64,000 nt of DNA from Syncephalis plumigaleata (Eukaryota > Zoopagomycota > Zoopagomycetes > Zoopagales > Piptocephalidaceae), in contig JAIXMF010000011.1 in assembly GCA_025201365.1 (NCBI GenBank), positions 1 through 64,000 on the forward strand. The letters are read 5' to 3'. Below, piece by piece: positions 1 to 12,200 of the stretch (the stretch's first letter is position 1; every line of letters begins with the position of its first letter). Made by a program: the position numbers and the translations under genes. The notes beneath the pieces were generated by a model that saw nothing but the letters and a program-made list of their open reading frames with translations, was not told the origin of the DNA and did not search any database.

Positions 1-719
1 TCCTTCATTCGTTCGCTCAATAACCGCGTAACTCGTTACATACTGTCTTCGAGTACATAGTAATATGGAACGTACATTGATCGGTTAATGCTACGTGATT
101 CTATGCAGGATTTACCAAAGGTTTATTGTTATTAACGAGTAAGTCTAGAACAGACCTCGAGCGTGTCCTATGAGGCTTGACGCTTTCACTTCATCACGAC
201 TAACTCCTGTTCTAGAAGGCAGCTTAGCTTCACGATCTAGCATGCATATATAATACCCGGTCAAAGGGACATTCAGTCGTGTGCCGCTCTGTCTACTATT
301 ACCTGGTCTACGCCGTTTAACGCCACTCTCTACATATCAACAGGCTATGAAACAACGTGTGCCATTCTCGACTACGTGCCTATATGCTCCATATATTGAC
401 CGGTGCATCCTACGTGAACCTATACCGCGTAACTAACTCGCATGGTTACATGTACTTGCCGGTTAATAGTTCCTAATCATTCTTGGTTATTGGTGAATAC
501 CACCTGCTTTACACGTTCACTCCTCTCTATCTCTCTATTGTTTACTCTTTCCTTTCTCTCTTTCTTCGCCGTTCACTACTCGTATTCGTGATGCTCGCTG
601 TACCTGTTCTTTGTTTCTCTTTCTCCTTCATCTTGTATGCACTTACCTTTGCTTAGCATACTCGCGTACTTGTACTTTCTTCTCTCTCGCTTGTTTATGT
701 TTTACTCGCGTTCACTGTT

Positions 720-1035
720 CACCGCTCCTTGTTGGTGTCATTGATCTAACGGTAGATTGCGTCATCATCTACGCGTTCGCTGTTCACCGCTTCTCGTTGG
801 TGTCGTTGATCTAACGTTAGTTCGCGTCATCATCTACGCGATCTCTTTACAGCTCCTTGTTGGTGTCATTGATCTAACGGTAGATTGCGTCATCATCTAC
901 GCGATCTCTTTACAGCTCCTTGTTGGTGTCGTTGATCTAACGTTAGTTCGCGTCATCATCTACGCGTTCACTGTTCACCGCTTCTCGTTGGTGTCGTTGA
1001 TCTAACGGTAGACCGCGTCATCATCTACGCGATCT
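720..1035 (+). repeat. 61-65 bp minisatellite, about 5 units (copy A)
   Basis: Tandem units share the core GTTGGTGTCRTTGATCTAAC followed by GGTAGATTGCGTCATCATC-like sequence. Two unit types alternate: one linked by a TTCGCTGTTCACCGC-type segment (about 65 bp) and one by ATCTCTTTACAGCTCC (about 61 bp). Five cores are visible, at about 733, 799, 860, 924 and 988. The unit length leaves open reading frames in the repeat, but these are by-products of repetition. Confidence 0.85.
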
Positions 1036-1440
1036 ATTCATCCTGCCTATTGTCCTTACCTCTTTGTAGTTTGTGGTGCTTTTCTACGCACGCTCACTAC
1101 GATCACGCGTTCATACTCACCTTATTCTGCTGTAATCACCTTCCTTTTAGACTGTAGCACTTGTGCACGACAAGGTTACCGTGCTGTTCTTGCGAGTGCC
1201 TTACAGTTGTCATTGCGTCATGATCCACTCGCGCGTTTATTCCTTTGTACGTTAACAGTGCTCATCTGCTACTCTTTATATTGCAAGGTAAGCTGCCGTT
1301 TGTTTATTAGATTTCTACTGTGCACTAGTTACGGGTATTGCTTGCGCGTCTAACGCTATTCTGTATGCTGTTTTGCATACTGTGTAGGCTTCAAGTAAGT
1401 TCCGTTTGTTTACTTTTCTATGCTCATTACACTCGTATAA

Positions 1441-2940
1441 GCCCTTTATTAATAAAAAGCAGTAAAGCTATTAGTACACCTACTAATTGGCCATTTGTAT
1501 GGTATTAATAAAGTGTTAATAAATTACTAATATAGCCATTAGTAAAATTAACAAGGGTTAGCAGTTTAAAACTAGCAAAAAGTTACTAATGAACCCATTA
1601 ACAAATGTTAACAAATTTATTAATAAAAGTTAACAGTTAAAAGATTGCCAATATAAAACTAGCAAAAATATTACTAATGAGCCCATTAGTAAAAGTTAAC
1701 AAAAAGTTAACAAATTTATTAACATTTATTAACACCTATCCCCCATTATTAACGGCCCTAACCCTAACCCTATATAGCTATTAATAGAAACGCAGTCACG
1801 GCGCTATTTGTATGGCGCTTTACTTTCCCCCATTAACTATCGTTGTTGTGGTCCAATCTCGCTGTCTGTGCACTCATTCGACGTATCTCGCTTTTCCGGA
1901 CCAGAATATGTGCCTGTTGCCTAAATAAATGACAAATAGGACGGGTAAAATGCCGATAGTTGTCGTGATTCTTGATTTGGCTGTGCTTCCCAGTATCCAT
2001 GTTTCCCTCCCCCAATATCCATCAGATCGGCATGCAGGTGCTGCCATTCTGCTGGGCAACACAGAGTGCACAAGTTTACTTATTCGCTGAACCCAGCATG
2101 CTTAGTAGTATGGCGAGTAAAGCCGCGGAAATCGCCGTGATTCTTGAATTTGTATGGTAGTTTCCCTATAATACCGTGTTTCCCAATGCTATCACCATAA
2201 CGACTTGAAAGCATGCACAAATAGTGCATTTCGCATGTCCGACGGCAATAACGAGCTGATTGATATGCGAGTCGGCTACAATCGATGCATTTCCAGGCAA
2301 TAAATCGCAAATAGTCTATTTCTCCCATACAAATCGCGTTATTTGGGCATCTGGTCCTTTTCATTTGCTCAAATGGCGTTATTTCTCAATGGTAGTAGCA
2401 TATTCTGGTCCGGACGGGCCTTCTGACTTCAATAGGTGCAATACTACCTCCAGAAGTCCAGGATTGAGCGAGAAAAATGGATATACCAGAAAAATGACCT
2501 GATTCTCCAAGGGCCCCAATGGGCCATTAACTTTTATTAATAAGTTTGTTAACTTTTATTAGTAATTCTATTAACTTTTTATTAGCAATTTACTAGCATT
2601 TATTAGCCAGACATGGACCCGGTACCCTCAAGAGCCGCAGAAGAGCCGCAGAAGAGCCCAAATAGCTGTTAACTTTTATTAATAAATTCATTAACTTTTA
2701 TTAGTATTTTTGTTAACTTTTATTAACCATTAAATCGTGAGCTTTCATTAGAAATTTGCTAACTTTTATTAACCATTGGTTAGTAACTTTCATTAGTAAG
2801 TCAACTACCTAGTAATAAGAGGATGTTAATAAATCTAATGACTTTTACTAATGCCTTTCCTTATGATCCCCCTCTTAACTTTTCCTTACCTTTTGTTAAC
2901 GCTCCAATTAGTAAGTTTGTTGGCCTTTGTTAACAAATAA
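1441..2940 (+). repeat. TTA-rich repeat block with embedded 0.7 kb segment (copy A)
   Basis: Two flanking zones (about 1441-1780 and 2520-2940) are made of words such as TTATTAATAAA, GTTAACA and CTTTTATTAGTAA. They enclose a more complex 0.7 kb segment (about 1790-2510) present in all three copies. The boundary zone includes CCCTAACCCTAACCCT at about 1756-1771. The complex segment shows weak internal repetition, for example two CAAGAATCACG-containing stretches, and no convincing coding pattern. Confidence 0.75.
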
Positions 2941-3920
2941 TGATTATGCATAACACTAAGGACAATAAGGCTATTTGAATGAAATTATTAATAAATCTAT
3001 GTATTTTTATTAACATTTATTATAAATTATTATGTTCATTCAGTGTTATTGTACTCTTTTCTTCACTAATCCCGCTCATTCCTCGCACGTCATATTCATA
3101 ACACTCATTCACTCGCTCGCTCTACGCATTCCTTGCGCGTTCTACTCATTACGCTTTCACTTTCCTCTTACATTCATCTCGTGCTCTACTCATTCTACTC
3201 ATTACGCTTACAGTCTACTTATTCCCCTCTCGATCTACTTGTTGTTCATGCGCTTTACTCTCTATACTTGTTCCTCGCGCGCTCTGGTCATTTCCCTTGC
3301 ACGAGCTACTCCATCCTCGTGCGTTCTACTTGTTTCTCGCTCGTTTTACGCACTATACTTACTCCTCGCTTGATCTACTCATTCCACTTACTTTCGCTCG
3401 CGCGTTTTACTTGCTCCTCTTGCACGAGCTACTCACTCATCTCACGCGTTTTATGCATTCGCGCGCGCTCTTGTTACTATACTCATTCCTCTTGCACGAT
3501 CTATTCCTTCCACTTACTTCCTCGCTCCATCTGCCCATTCCTACGTTCGCCGCGCGTTCTATTTGTTCCACTTACTTTCCTCGCTTGATCTACTGATTAT
3601 ATTCGTTCCTCTTGCACGATCTACTCGTCTGTCGCGCGCGTTATACTCATTCTAGTCATTAAATCTACATTCTACTTGTTCTTCGTGCGTTTTATTCACT
3701 ATACTCATTACGTTCGCACATTCGCCTTACATTCCTCGCTTGATCTACTTGTTTCTCGCGCGATCTTGTCACTATACTCACTTGTTTCGCGTTCTACTCA
3801 TTCCACTTACTTCCTCGTACGTTCTATCAATTACCCTTACGTTCGTCGTGCACTATACTCGCTCTTCTCGCTCGAGTTACTCGTTCCTCTCGCGTTCTAC
3901 TCACTACATTCAATACGCTT

Positions 3921-4020
3921 TCTAGCTCATACGAATTAATAAAATTACTGTTCAATATATATTCTTTGATTATACGTGTATACACTCGTTACTATTAGCT
4001 AACCAAGCTGCTACATCAAC
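3921..4020 (+). repeat. AT-rich spacer within satellite, copy 1
   Basis: An AT-rich segment of about 100 bp interrupts the pyrimidine-rich array. It contains AATATATATTCTTT, ATACGTGTATACACTCG and ends in ACCAAGCTGCTACA. Three more copies follow at 4701-4810, 6396-6505 and 6885-6995, giving the satellite a higher-order structure. Confidence 0.75.
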
Positions 4021-4700
4021 TATGCCTCTCGCTCGATCTCGTTTCTCTTACATGATCTACTCACTCCTCGCGCGTTCTTGTCGTAATACTTACTCCTCTC
4101 GCATTCTAGTCACTCCTTTCGCTCGATCTACTCGTTTCCCGCTCAACCTACTCCTTCGTTGCGCGCTATACTCGTTTCTCTTACTCGTTCCACTCATTAC
4201 TAGTGCCCTATGCTTACTATACTTGCTCCTCTTACTCATTGTACTTGTTCCTCACGCGCTTTACTCGCTTTACTCACTCCTCTTGTTCGATCTCGTTCGT
4301 TGCGCGCTTTACTCCCATTCCTCTCGCGTTCTACTCGCTCCTCTTGTACGAGCTACTCACTATACTCGTTTCTCGCGCGTTCTATTCTTTCGTCGTGCGC
4401 TTTACTCATTCCTCTCGCTCGTTCTCACTCCTCTTGCATGATCTAGTTCATTGTGCGTTTTACTCTACTCGCGCTCGATCTATTCACTATACTCGTCCCT
4501 CGCGCGTTGTAGTCATTTCCCCTTGCGCGATCTTGTCGCCATACTTATTCCTCGCGCGTTATAGTCATTATACTTACTCCTCTGGCTCGATCTACTCATT
4601 ATTCGCGCGTTCTAGTCATTATACTTGTTCCTTTCGCATTCTAGTCATTTCTCGTGCTCGATCAACTCGCTCTTCGCGCGCTTTATTCATTACATTCAAT

Positions 4701-4810
4701 ACGTTTTCTAGCTCATACTAACTAATTAAGATTAACGTCCAATATATATATTCTTTTATTATACGTGTATACACTCGTTACAATTAACAAACCAAGCTGC
4801 TACAGCAATA
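4701..4810 (+). repeat. AT-rich spacer within satellite, copy 2
   Basis: Same spacer as at 3921-4020, with the TAGCTCATACTAACTAA lead-in, ACGTGTATACACTCGTTAC and the ACCAAGCTGCTACA end. It lies about 790 bp from copy 1. Confidence 0.75.
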
Positions 4811-6395
4811 ATTCCTCTTGCACGATCTACCCATTCCTCTTTCTCTCTCTCGCTCTATTCATTGCTCGCGCGTTCTAGCCATTATACTCACTTCTCTCGC
4901 TCGATCTCGTTCCTCTCGCATTCTACTCACTCCTTTCTCTTGATCTACTCGTTCTTCTCGCGCTTTACTCAGCATGCTTACTCCTCGCGTGTTCTTGTCA
5001 TTCTACTCGTTCCTCGCGTTCGATTAACTCATTGCTCGTGCGTTCTAGTCACTCCTCGTGCACATTCTACTTACTATACTTCTTCTACTCGTTCCTCTCG
5101 CGCCTTACTCATTACATTCCATACGTTTTCTCCTCATTACTCGTGCGCTATACCCACTATACTCGCTCCTCTCGCTCGATCTCGTTCGTTGCGCGCTTTA
5201 CTCACATTTCTCTCGTGCTCTAATCGCTCCTCTTGCACGATCTACTCGTTGCTCCTGCACTTTACTCCCTATACTCACTTATCTTGCACGATTTACTCAT
5301 TCCTCGCTTGCTATAATCACTATACTCACTTCTTGCGCGTTCTACTCTCACTCGATCTCACTCCTCATACTCACTATACTCACTTCTCTCGCTCCACCTA
5401 CTCGTTCCTTGCGCGCTTTACTCATCCTTCTTACTCGTTCTACTCGTTCCTCTTACTCGTTCCATTCCTTACGCTCATTCCTCTTACTCACTCCTCGCGC
5501 GTTCTACTCACTCCTCTCACTTGAGTAACTCACTATACTCGTTCCTTTCGCGTCTTACTCTTTTCTCTCACTCGATCTTGCCATTATATTCACTCATCTC
5601 GCTCGATCTACTCGTTCGCTGCGTGCTTTACTCCTTCTTCTTATTCCTTCTACTCATTACTCGTTCCTCTTGCACGAGCTACTCCCTATACTTGTTCCTC
5701 TTACGCTCGTTGCACGCTTTAATCACTCCTTTTACACGAGCTAATTCGTTGCGCGCTATACTCGTTTCTCGCTCAATCTACTCGCTTCTCTCGCGTTTAT
5801 TCGTTCCTCTCTCTCTCTCTCGCTTGATCTCGTTCGTCGCGCGCTATACTCGCTATACTTACTTGTTTCTCTCGAGTTACTCGCTCTTCTCGCGCTTTAC
5901 TCAGCATGCTTACTCCTCGCGTGTTCTTGTCATTCTACTCGTTCCTCGCGCTCGATTAACCCATTGCTCATGCGTTCTACTCACTATACTCCTTCCAGTC
6001 GTTCTACTCGCGCTTTACTCATTACAATCAATACGTTTTCTATTCATTACTCGTGCGCTTTACTTGCTTTATTCGCTCCTTCCGCTCGATCTATTCACTA
6101 TACTTAATACGCTCACATATTCGTCTTACATTCCTCGCGCGCTCTATTCATTCCTAATTACTCGTGCGCTATACTCCTTATACTTATTCCTCTCGCGTTC
6201 TACTCACTCCTCTGACTTATTTTTTTACGTTCCTCGCGCACTTCACCCATTCTTCTACTCCTTCGTTGCACACGGTCTACTCACTATACTCCTTACTCCT
6301 ACTTTATATTCTCGGTGCTTATGTAGCTGTAGTATCCATACTTCTTTTAACACTTACCGTGGCTATAATACCGGACTTCATATACAGTAACACCT

Positions 6396-6505
6396 CTGTA
6401 AATACGCTTACTAGCTCATACTAACTAAAAAGATTACCGTTAATATATACTACTTTATTACAAAGGGTATACACTCGTTACTATTAAATAAACAAGCTGC
6501 TACAC
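6396..6505 (+). repeat. AT-rich spacer within satellite, copy 3
   Basis: A more diverged copy of the spacer: TAGCTCATACTAACTAA, then GGGTATACACTCGTTAC and AACAAGCTGCTACA. It is about 1.7 kb from copy 2. Confidence 0.7.
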
Positions 6506-6884
6506 CTTCAACGTTCACTCGCGCGTTACACTAATTCTCTCACGTTCTAGTCATAATACTCACTTCTCTCGCTCGGCTCGTTTCTCGCGCGTTCAAGTTG
6601 CTATATTCTTTTCTCTTGGACGATCTGCTTCCTATACTCATGATACTCTTTCCTCGCACGATCTACTCGCTGCTCATGCGCCTCATTCACTATACTCACT
6701 TCTCCGCTCGACCTACTCATTACTTGTTCCATCTTGCCACTATACTCACTCCTCGCGCGTTCTACTCAATTCACTTACTTCCTCGTGCGCTCTACTAATT
6801 ACTCTTACGCTCGTCGCGCGATCTACTCACTTCTCTCGCACCTCTATTCATTCGTCGTGCGCTATACTCATTCGTCGTATTCTA

Positions 6885-6995
6885 CTCAATACATTCAATA
6901 CGCTTGTTACTGCATACAATAAAAATTACCGTTCAATATATATCTTTATTACGGTATACACTCGTTACTATTAACAAACCAAGCTGCTACAGGAA
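6885..6995 (+). repeat. AT-rich spacer within satellite, copy 4
   Basis: Spacer copy with CAATATATATCTTTATTACG, GTATACACTCGTTAC and ACCAAGCTGCTACA, about 0.5 kb after copy 3. Confidence 0.7.
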
Positions 6996-8319
6996 CAATT
7001 TCTCTCGCTCAATCTCGTTTCTCTTACGTTCGTTCGCGTTCTTACTTTACGCTCATTTCTCTTACTTACGACTTTTGTTCCTCGCGCGTTCTAGTCGCTA
7101 TACTCATTTCTCTTGCACGATCTAGTCATTCCTCGCGCGTTCTGTTAATTCGTCGTGCGCTTTACTCACTCGTTCGTCGCTCGATCTACTCACTATACTC
7201 GTTCCTCTCTCTCTTGACCTACTCGCTCTTCTCGCGTTTTACTCACTCCACTTATTACTCGTGTATTCTAGTCATTATACTCGTTCCTCGCGCTCGATCA
7301 ACTCATTGCTCATGTGTTCTACTCACTCCTCTTGCTCAATCTTGTCACTATACTCACTCATCTCACTCGATCTACTCGTTCCTCGCGCGTTCGAGTTACT
7401 ATACTCCTTCTTTTTGCTCGATCTACTCCCTATATTCATTATACTCGTTGCTCATGCGCCCCACTCACTATACTCACTTCCCCCGCTCAATCAACTCATT
7501 ACTTACTCCATCTCGTCGCTATACTCACTCCTCTCGCTCGCTCTACTCATAACTCGTGCGCTATACTCGTTTCTTGCTCGATCTCGTTCCTCCCGTTTTA
7601 CTCTTTACTCGTTCGCTCAATAACCGCATAACTCGTTACATATGTCTTCGAGTACATAGTAATATGGAACGTACATTGATCGGTTAATGCTACGTGATTC
7701 TATGCAGGATTTACCAAAGGTTTATTGTTATTAACGAGTAAGTCTAGAACAGACCTCGAGGTGTCCTATGAGGCTTGACGCTTTCACTTCATCATGACTA
7801 ACTCCTGTTCTAGAAGGCAGCTTAGCTTCACGATCTAGCATGCATATATATAATACTCGGCCAGGGGACATTCAGTCGTGTGACGCTCTGTCTACTATTA
7901 CCTGTTCTACGCCGTCTAACGCCACTCTCTACATATCAACAGGCTATGAAACAACGCGTACCATTCTCGACTACGTGCCTATATGCTCCATATATCGACC
8001 GGTGCATCCTACGTGAACCTATACCGCGTAACTAACTCGCATGGTTACATGTACCTGGTGGTTAATAGTTCCTATTCATTCTTGGTTATTGGTGAATACC
8101 ACCTGCTTTACACGTTCACCCCTCTCCCTCTCTCTGTTGTTTACTCTTTCTTTCTCTCTTCTTCGCCGTTCACTACTCGTATTCGTGATGCTCGCTGTAC
8201 CTGTTCTTTGTTTCTCTTTCTCCTTCATCTTGTATGCACTTACCTTTGCTTAGCATACTCGCGTACTTGTACTTTCTTCTCTCTCGCTTGTTTATGTTTT
8301 ACTCGCGTTCACTGTTCAC

Positions 8320-8695
8320 CGCTCCTTGTTGGTGTCATTGATCTAACGGTAGATTGCGTCATCATCTACGCGTTCGCTGTTCACCGCTTCTCGTTGGTGT
8401 CGTTGATCTAACGTTAGTTCGCGTCATCATCTACGCGATCTCTTTACAGCTCCTTGTTGGTGTCATTGATCTAACGGTAGATTGCGTCATCATCTACGCG
8501 TTCGCTGTTCACCGCTTCTCGTTGGTGTCGTTGATCTAACGTTAGTTCGCGTCATCATCTACGCGATCTCTTTACAGCTCCTTGTTGGTGTCATTGATCT
8601 AACGGTAGATTGCGTCATCATCTACGCGATCTCTTTACAGCTCCTTGTTGGTGTCGTTGATCTAACGGTAGACCGCGTCATCATCTACGCGATCT
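8320..8695 (+). repeat. 61-65 bp minisatellite, about 6 units (left arm)
   Basis: Same tandem unit as in copy A, with cores at about 8332, 8396, 8457, 8521, 8585 and 8647. This arm has one unit more than copy A and the right arm, so the array length varies between copies. Confidence 0.85.
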
Positions 8696-9098
8696 ATTCA
8701 TCCTGCCTATTGTCCTTACCTCTTTGTAGTTTGTGGTGCTTTTCTACGCACGCTCACTACGATCACACATTCATACTCACCTTATTCTGCTGTAATCACC
8801 TTCCTTTTAGACTGTAGCACTTGTGCACGACAAGGTTACCGTGCTGTTCTTGCGAGTGCCTTACAGTTGTCATTGCGTCATGATCCACTCGCGCGTTTAT
8901 TCCTTTGTACGTTAACAGTGCTCATCTGCTACTCTTTATATTGCAAGGTAAGCTGCCGTTTGTTTATTAGATTTCTACTGTGCACTAGTTACGGGTATTG
9001 CTTGCGCGTCTAACGCTATTCTGTATGCTGTTCTGCATACTGCATACGCTTCAAGTAAGTTCCGTTTGTTTACTTTTCTATGCTCATTACACTCGTAT

Positions 9099-9103
9099 AA
9101 GCC
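9099..9103. repeat. Target-site duplication of the chromovirus (left)
   Basis: AAGCC directly before the left LTR is repeated directly after the right LTR (14162-14166). The uninterrupted site occurs once in copy A (1439-1443) and, reverse-complemented, in the right arm (19842-19846). Confidence 0.95.
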
Positions 9104-9273
9104 TGTAATACGCACAACTTTAGACGAGAAGATAGATGATCTTTATTTTAAATAAAAGTAATAAAGTATTTATAGGGATAAAATTGATTCGATTACTGTG
9201 TGAAATATGGTAAGTTTAACTACCGCTTCGGTAAGTCTTACCGAAGGTTTTCACTATCGTAACAATCGTTACA
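9104..9273 (-). repeat. Chromovirus LTR (3' LTR in element orientation)
   Basis: 170 bp, starting TGTAATACGCACAACTT and ending CGTTACA on the + strand. It reads as identical to 13992-14161. Confidence 0.95.
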
Positions 9274-9296
9274 ATCATCCTTCCTTAAGAACGAAC

Positions 9297-12200
9297 CTAC
9301 GTAGTAAGTGTTCGTTTGAATTCAGCTACTTTTGCTTTTGCATTAGTTAATCCAATTGCAGGTTCCCAGGTATTTTCTTCGTCTGGGTAACCGAGCCATT
9401 TAACAAGGTATTGTACTTTTCCTCGTTTTGTACGTACATCTAATATACGCTCTACTTCGTATTCTTCTGTATTGTTGATTATGTCGGGAGGTGGTCTATC
9501 GTTCTCTCGATGTGGAAATTCCGCAGTATTTGGCTCATAGCGTTTAAGTAGTGAGACATGAAAGACATTATGTATTTTCATCGTTGTTGGTAGTTGTAAT
9601 TTGTAAGCGGTTTTACTCACTATCTGAGTGATCGGAAAAGGACCGATGAAACGAGAGGTGAATTTTCGCGAAGGTCTTTCTTTGTCGATGTCTAGAATAA
9701 TATGAGCACTTGATAATAAGACTTGATCACCTAGTTGAAAATCGTCTTCTCTTCTGTGTTGATCGGCATAGTGTTTCTGTCGATCTTGTGCGTTGCTAAT
9801 GGCGTTCTTAGCTAGTTGTACTATCTCGTTGATCTTGTTGACCATGTCGATTGTGCTGGCTACATGTGTAATTTTGTCTACTTTCGTGCCTAGTGTGTCG
9901 ACGGCGCGAGGTTGTTTTCCTAAATAGCAATAAAATGGAGACATTTTTATAGAAGCTTGTTCGGCGCTGTTGTACGCGAATTCGACTGCAGATAATAATT
10001 GATCCCAATTGTCTTGCTTATAATTGACATAATTTCGTAGCATTTGTTCTAGCGTTCTATTCGTTCGTTCAGTTTGACCGTCCGTTTGTGGGTGATAAGC
10101 GGTTGACGGTTTAAGTTGGACATCTAATATGCTGAAGAAGGAACGCCAGAAATTTCCGACGAAACGAGCATCTCTGTCTGTAATAATGCTTTTTGGTAGG
10201 CCGTGTAAACGGAATATGTTGTCCATAAACAGTTGAGCTGTTTCCGCTGCAGTTACAGTAGTAGTAGTAGGTATAAAATGTGCGTACTTTGTGAGTCTAT
10301 CTACTACTACTAATATTGCGTCTTTTCCGTTTTTAGTACGTGGAAGTTGAACAATAAAATCCATAGTGATGTCTTCCCATCTCTCGTTGGGTACTGGTAA
10401 CGGTTGTAATAATCCAGCTGGCTTCCTTTGAGACGGCTTGTTACGTTGACATTTGTCGCAAGATGATATGTATCGTTCTATTGTCTTTTTCAGTTCAGGC
10501 CACCAGTATTGTTGCGCTACTCTGGCTATGGTCTTATCAACGCCTAAGTGACCTGATATCGGTATGTCGTGCTTTTCACGTAGTATTTTCGCACGTAGTT
10601 CTCCTTGAGGAATGCATAGGCGTGGTATTTCTCTACGCATTTCGTAGATTAAGCCGTCGTTTGTTAGTCGAAATCGTTTTGAATAACCGCTTTTTGACGT
10701 GCTTCCACCCCCCTTAAGAACAGACTTCACTTCCAAGAAGTAAGGATCGTTGTTGTATCCGTTTCGAACATGATCTAGTAGTTCGTTATTTGACGAGAGT
10801 CGAGTAATGGCATTCGATTCAGACGTGATTGCCGCGGGTTTTCTTGAGAGGGCGTCGGCTACAACATTCATTTTTCCAGGCTTATATACAATGTCCATGT
10901 TAAATTTTGACATGTCGTTTAGCCAATCTGTCTGTCTATCTGATAAGTCGTTTTGATTTTGCAAATGTGTCAATGGCCGGTGATCAGTGTACACAGTGAA
11001 TTTTTGTCCTATTAAGTACGGTCGCCAGATACGTAAGGCTTCTTTAATGGCCAAAAACTCCTTATCGTAAGTAATGTACTTTTTGTGTGAATTGCTCAAT
11101 ACTTTTGACATAAAAGCTACTGGCCTATCACCGTTACCGTCGTCTTGCATTAATACAGCGCCGATTGCGTCATTTGACGCGTCCGTTGTAACGGTGTATG
11201 GTAAACTAGGATTACTAGAACGCAATACCGGTGCATTAGTCATTCTTTCTTTTAGTTGATTGAAAGCATCTCTTTCTTCTTTTTCGAATTTGAATGGAAC
11301 ATCCTTGCGTAATAGATTCGTTAAAGGCTTTGCAATGAAAGCATAACCTTTAATAAATTTACGATAATACCCGGTAAGTCCTAGGAATGACCTAACACTC
11401 GTAACGTCTTTTAATTCTGGCCAATCTCGTATGCTAATGACTTTATCTTCTGACGCTTGAATGCCTTCTTTACTGACAGTATGGCCTAAGAAGTCGACTT
11501 TATCGCGACCGAATTCACATTTACTGAGCTTTGCGTACAATTGATGTTGTCGTAGCAATTCGAATACTTGTCGTAAATGAGCGGCATGTTCTTCGTGACT
11601 CTTGCTGAACACCAGTATGTCGTCTAAAAATACTACTACGCATTGGTCGAGAAGCGGTCTGAAAACGTCATTCATTAGTCGCATGAATGTACCGGGCGCG
11701 TTCGATAATCCGAATGGCAACACTTTGAATTCATATAGGCCATAACGAGTAGTGAAAGCCGTCTTATGTACGTCCTCCTCTTTGATTCGAATTTGATGGT
11801 AACCAGACCGTAAATCGATCTTACTAAATACCGCTGCACCTTCTAGTTGATCGAATAATGATTCAATATGTGGTAATGGATACTTGTTTTTGATAGTGAT
11901 CTTGTTCAACATACGATAGTCAACGCACATACGTAGCGGTCCATCCTTCTTTCTAACGAATAGAACTGGTGCGCCGAATGGAGAGGTACTCGGTTGTATA
12001 AATCCTTTCTCCAATAGTTCATCTATTTGACGTTTCATTTCTTCTTGTTCATCTCTTGCCATTCTATAGGGTGTGCGTGCAGGAGGTGTTATATGTGGTT
12101 CCAATTCGATGGCGAAATCCACGTTACGACGTGGAGGTAGCCCAGGGGGTAAGTTATCGGGTGTTACGTCAGTGAACTCTGTTACTAAGCTATGGTAACG

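Larger units (their letters stand above)
1..2940 (+). repeat. Direct partial copy of the palindrome arm (copy A)
   Basis: This stretch matches the outer part of the palindrome's left arm (7654 onward) base for base over long runs. It has the outer segment (55-720), the 61-65 bp minisatellite (about 720-1030), a further unique-looking segment (1030-1440) and the TTA-rich block (1441-2940). The similarity fades after about 2930, before the hairpin modules, so the copy is truncated on its inner side. It has no chromovirus: positions 1439-1443 (AAGCC) are the uninterrupted counterpart of the insertion site. The first 54 bases match the sequence just before copy B (7604-7653), which suggests more satellite lies to the left of the window. 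I see no gene in it. Confidence 0.85.
3050..7620 (+). repeat. Pyrimidine-rich degenerate satellite, 4.6 kb
   Basis: The + strand is dominated by C and T in short recurring words: CTCGCGCG, TTCTACTCA, TATACTCAC, CTCGATCTACTC. Clearer stretches show a degenerate unit of roughly 20-30 bp, of the type CGCGCGTTCTAGTCATTATACT. Stops are rare in several + frames, giving open stretches up to about 290 codons (5521-6390). Their peptides are monotonous S/R/T/L/Y strings and I do not call them genes. The array runs into copy B near 7604 without a sharp edge. No host gene is seen. Confidence 0.8.

Noticed and set aside
757-1005. Open frame through the minisatellite with repeating VIDLTVDCVIIYA-like peptide
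   Set aside because: It follows the tandem DNA unit, has no start context, and the pattern recurs in every copy of the array.
1756-1771. True chromosome end at the telomere-like words
   Set aside because: There are fewer than three repeats in each case, flanked on both sides by conserved repeat sequence.
5521-6390. Long open frame in the satellite (about 290 codons) and many similar ones between 3030 and 7620
   Set aside because: The peptides are monotonous S/R/T/L/Y strings, several frames are open at once, and the codons follow the DNA repeat. This is a composition effect.
7654-9100. CRISPR array reading of the regularly spaced 61-65 bp units
   Set aside because: The units are contiguous and nearly identical throughout, with no variable spacers, in a eukaryotic context.
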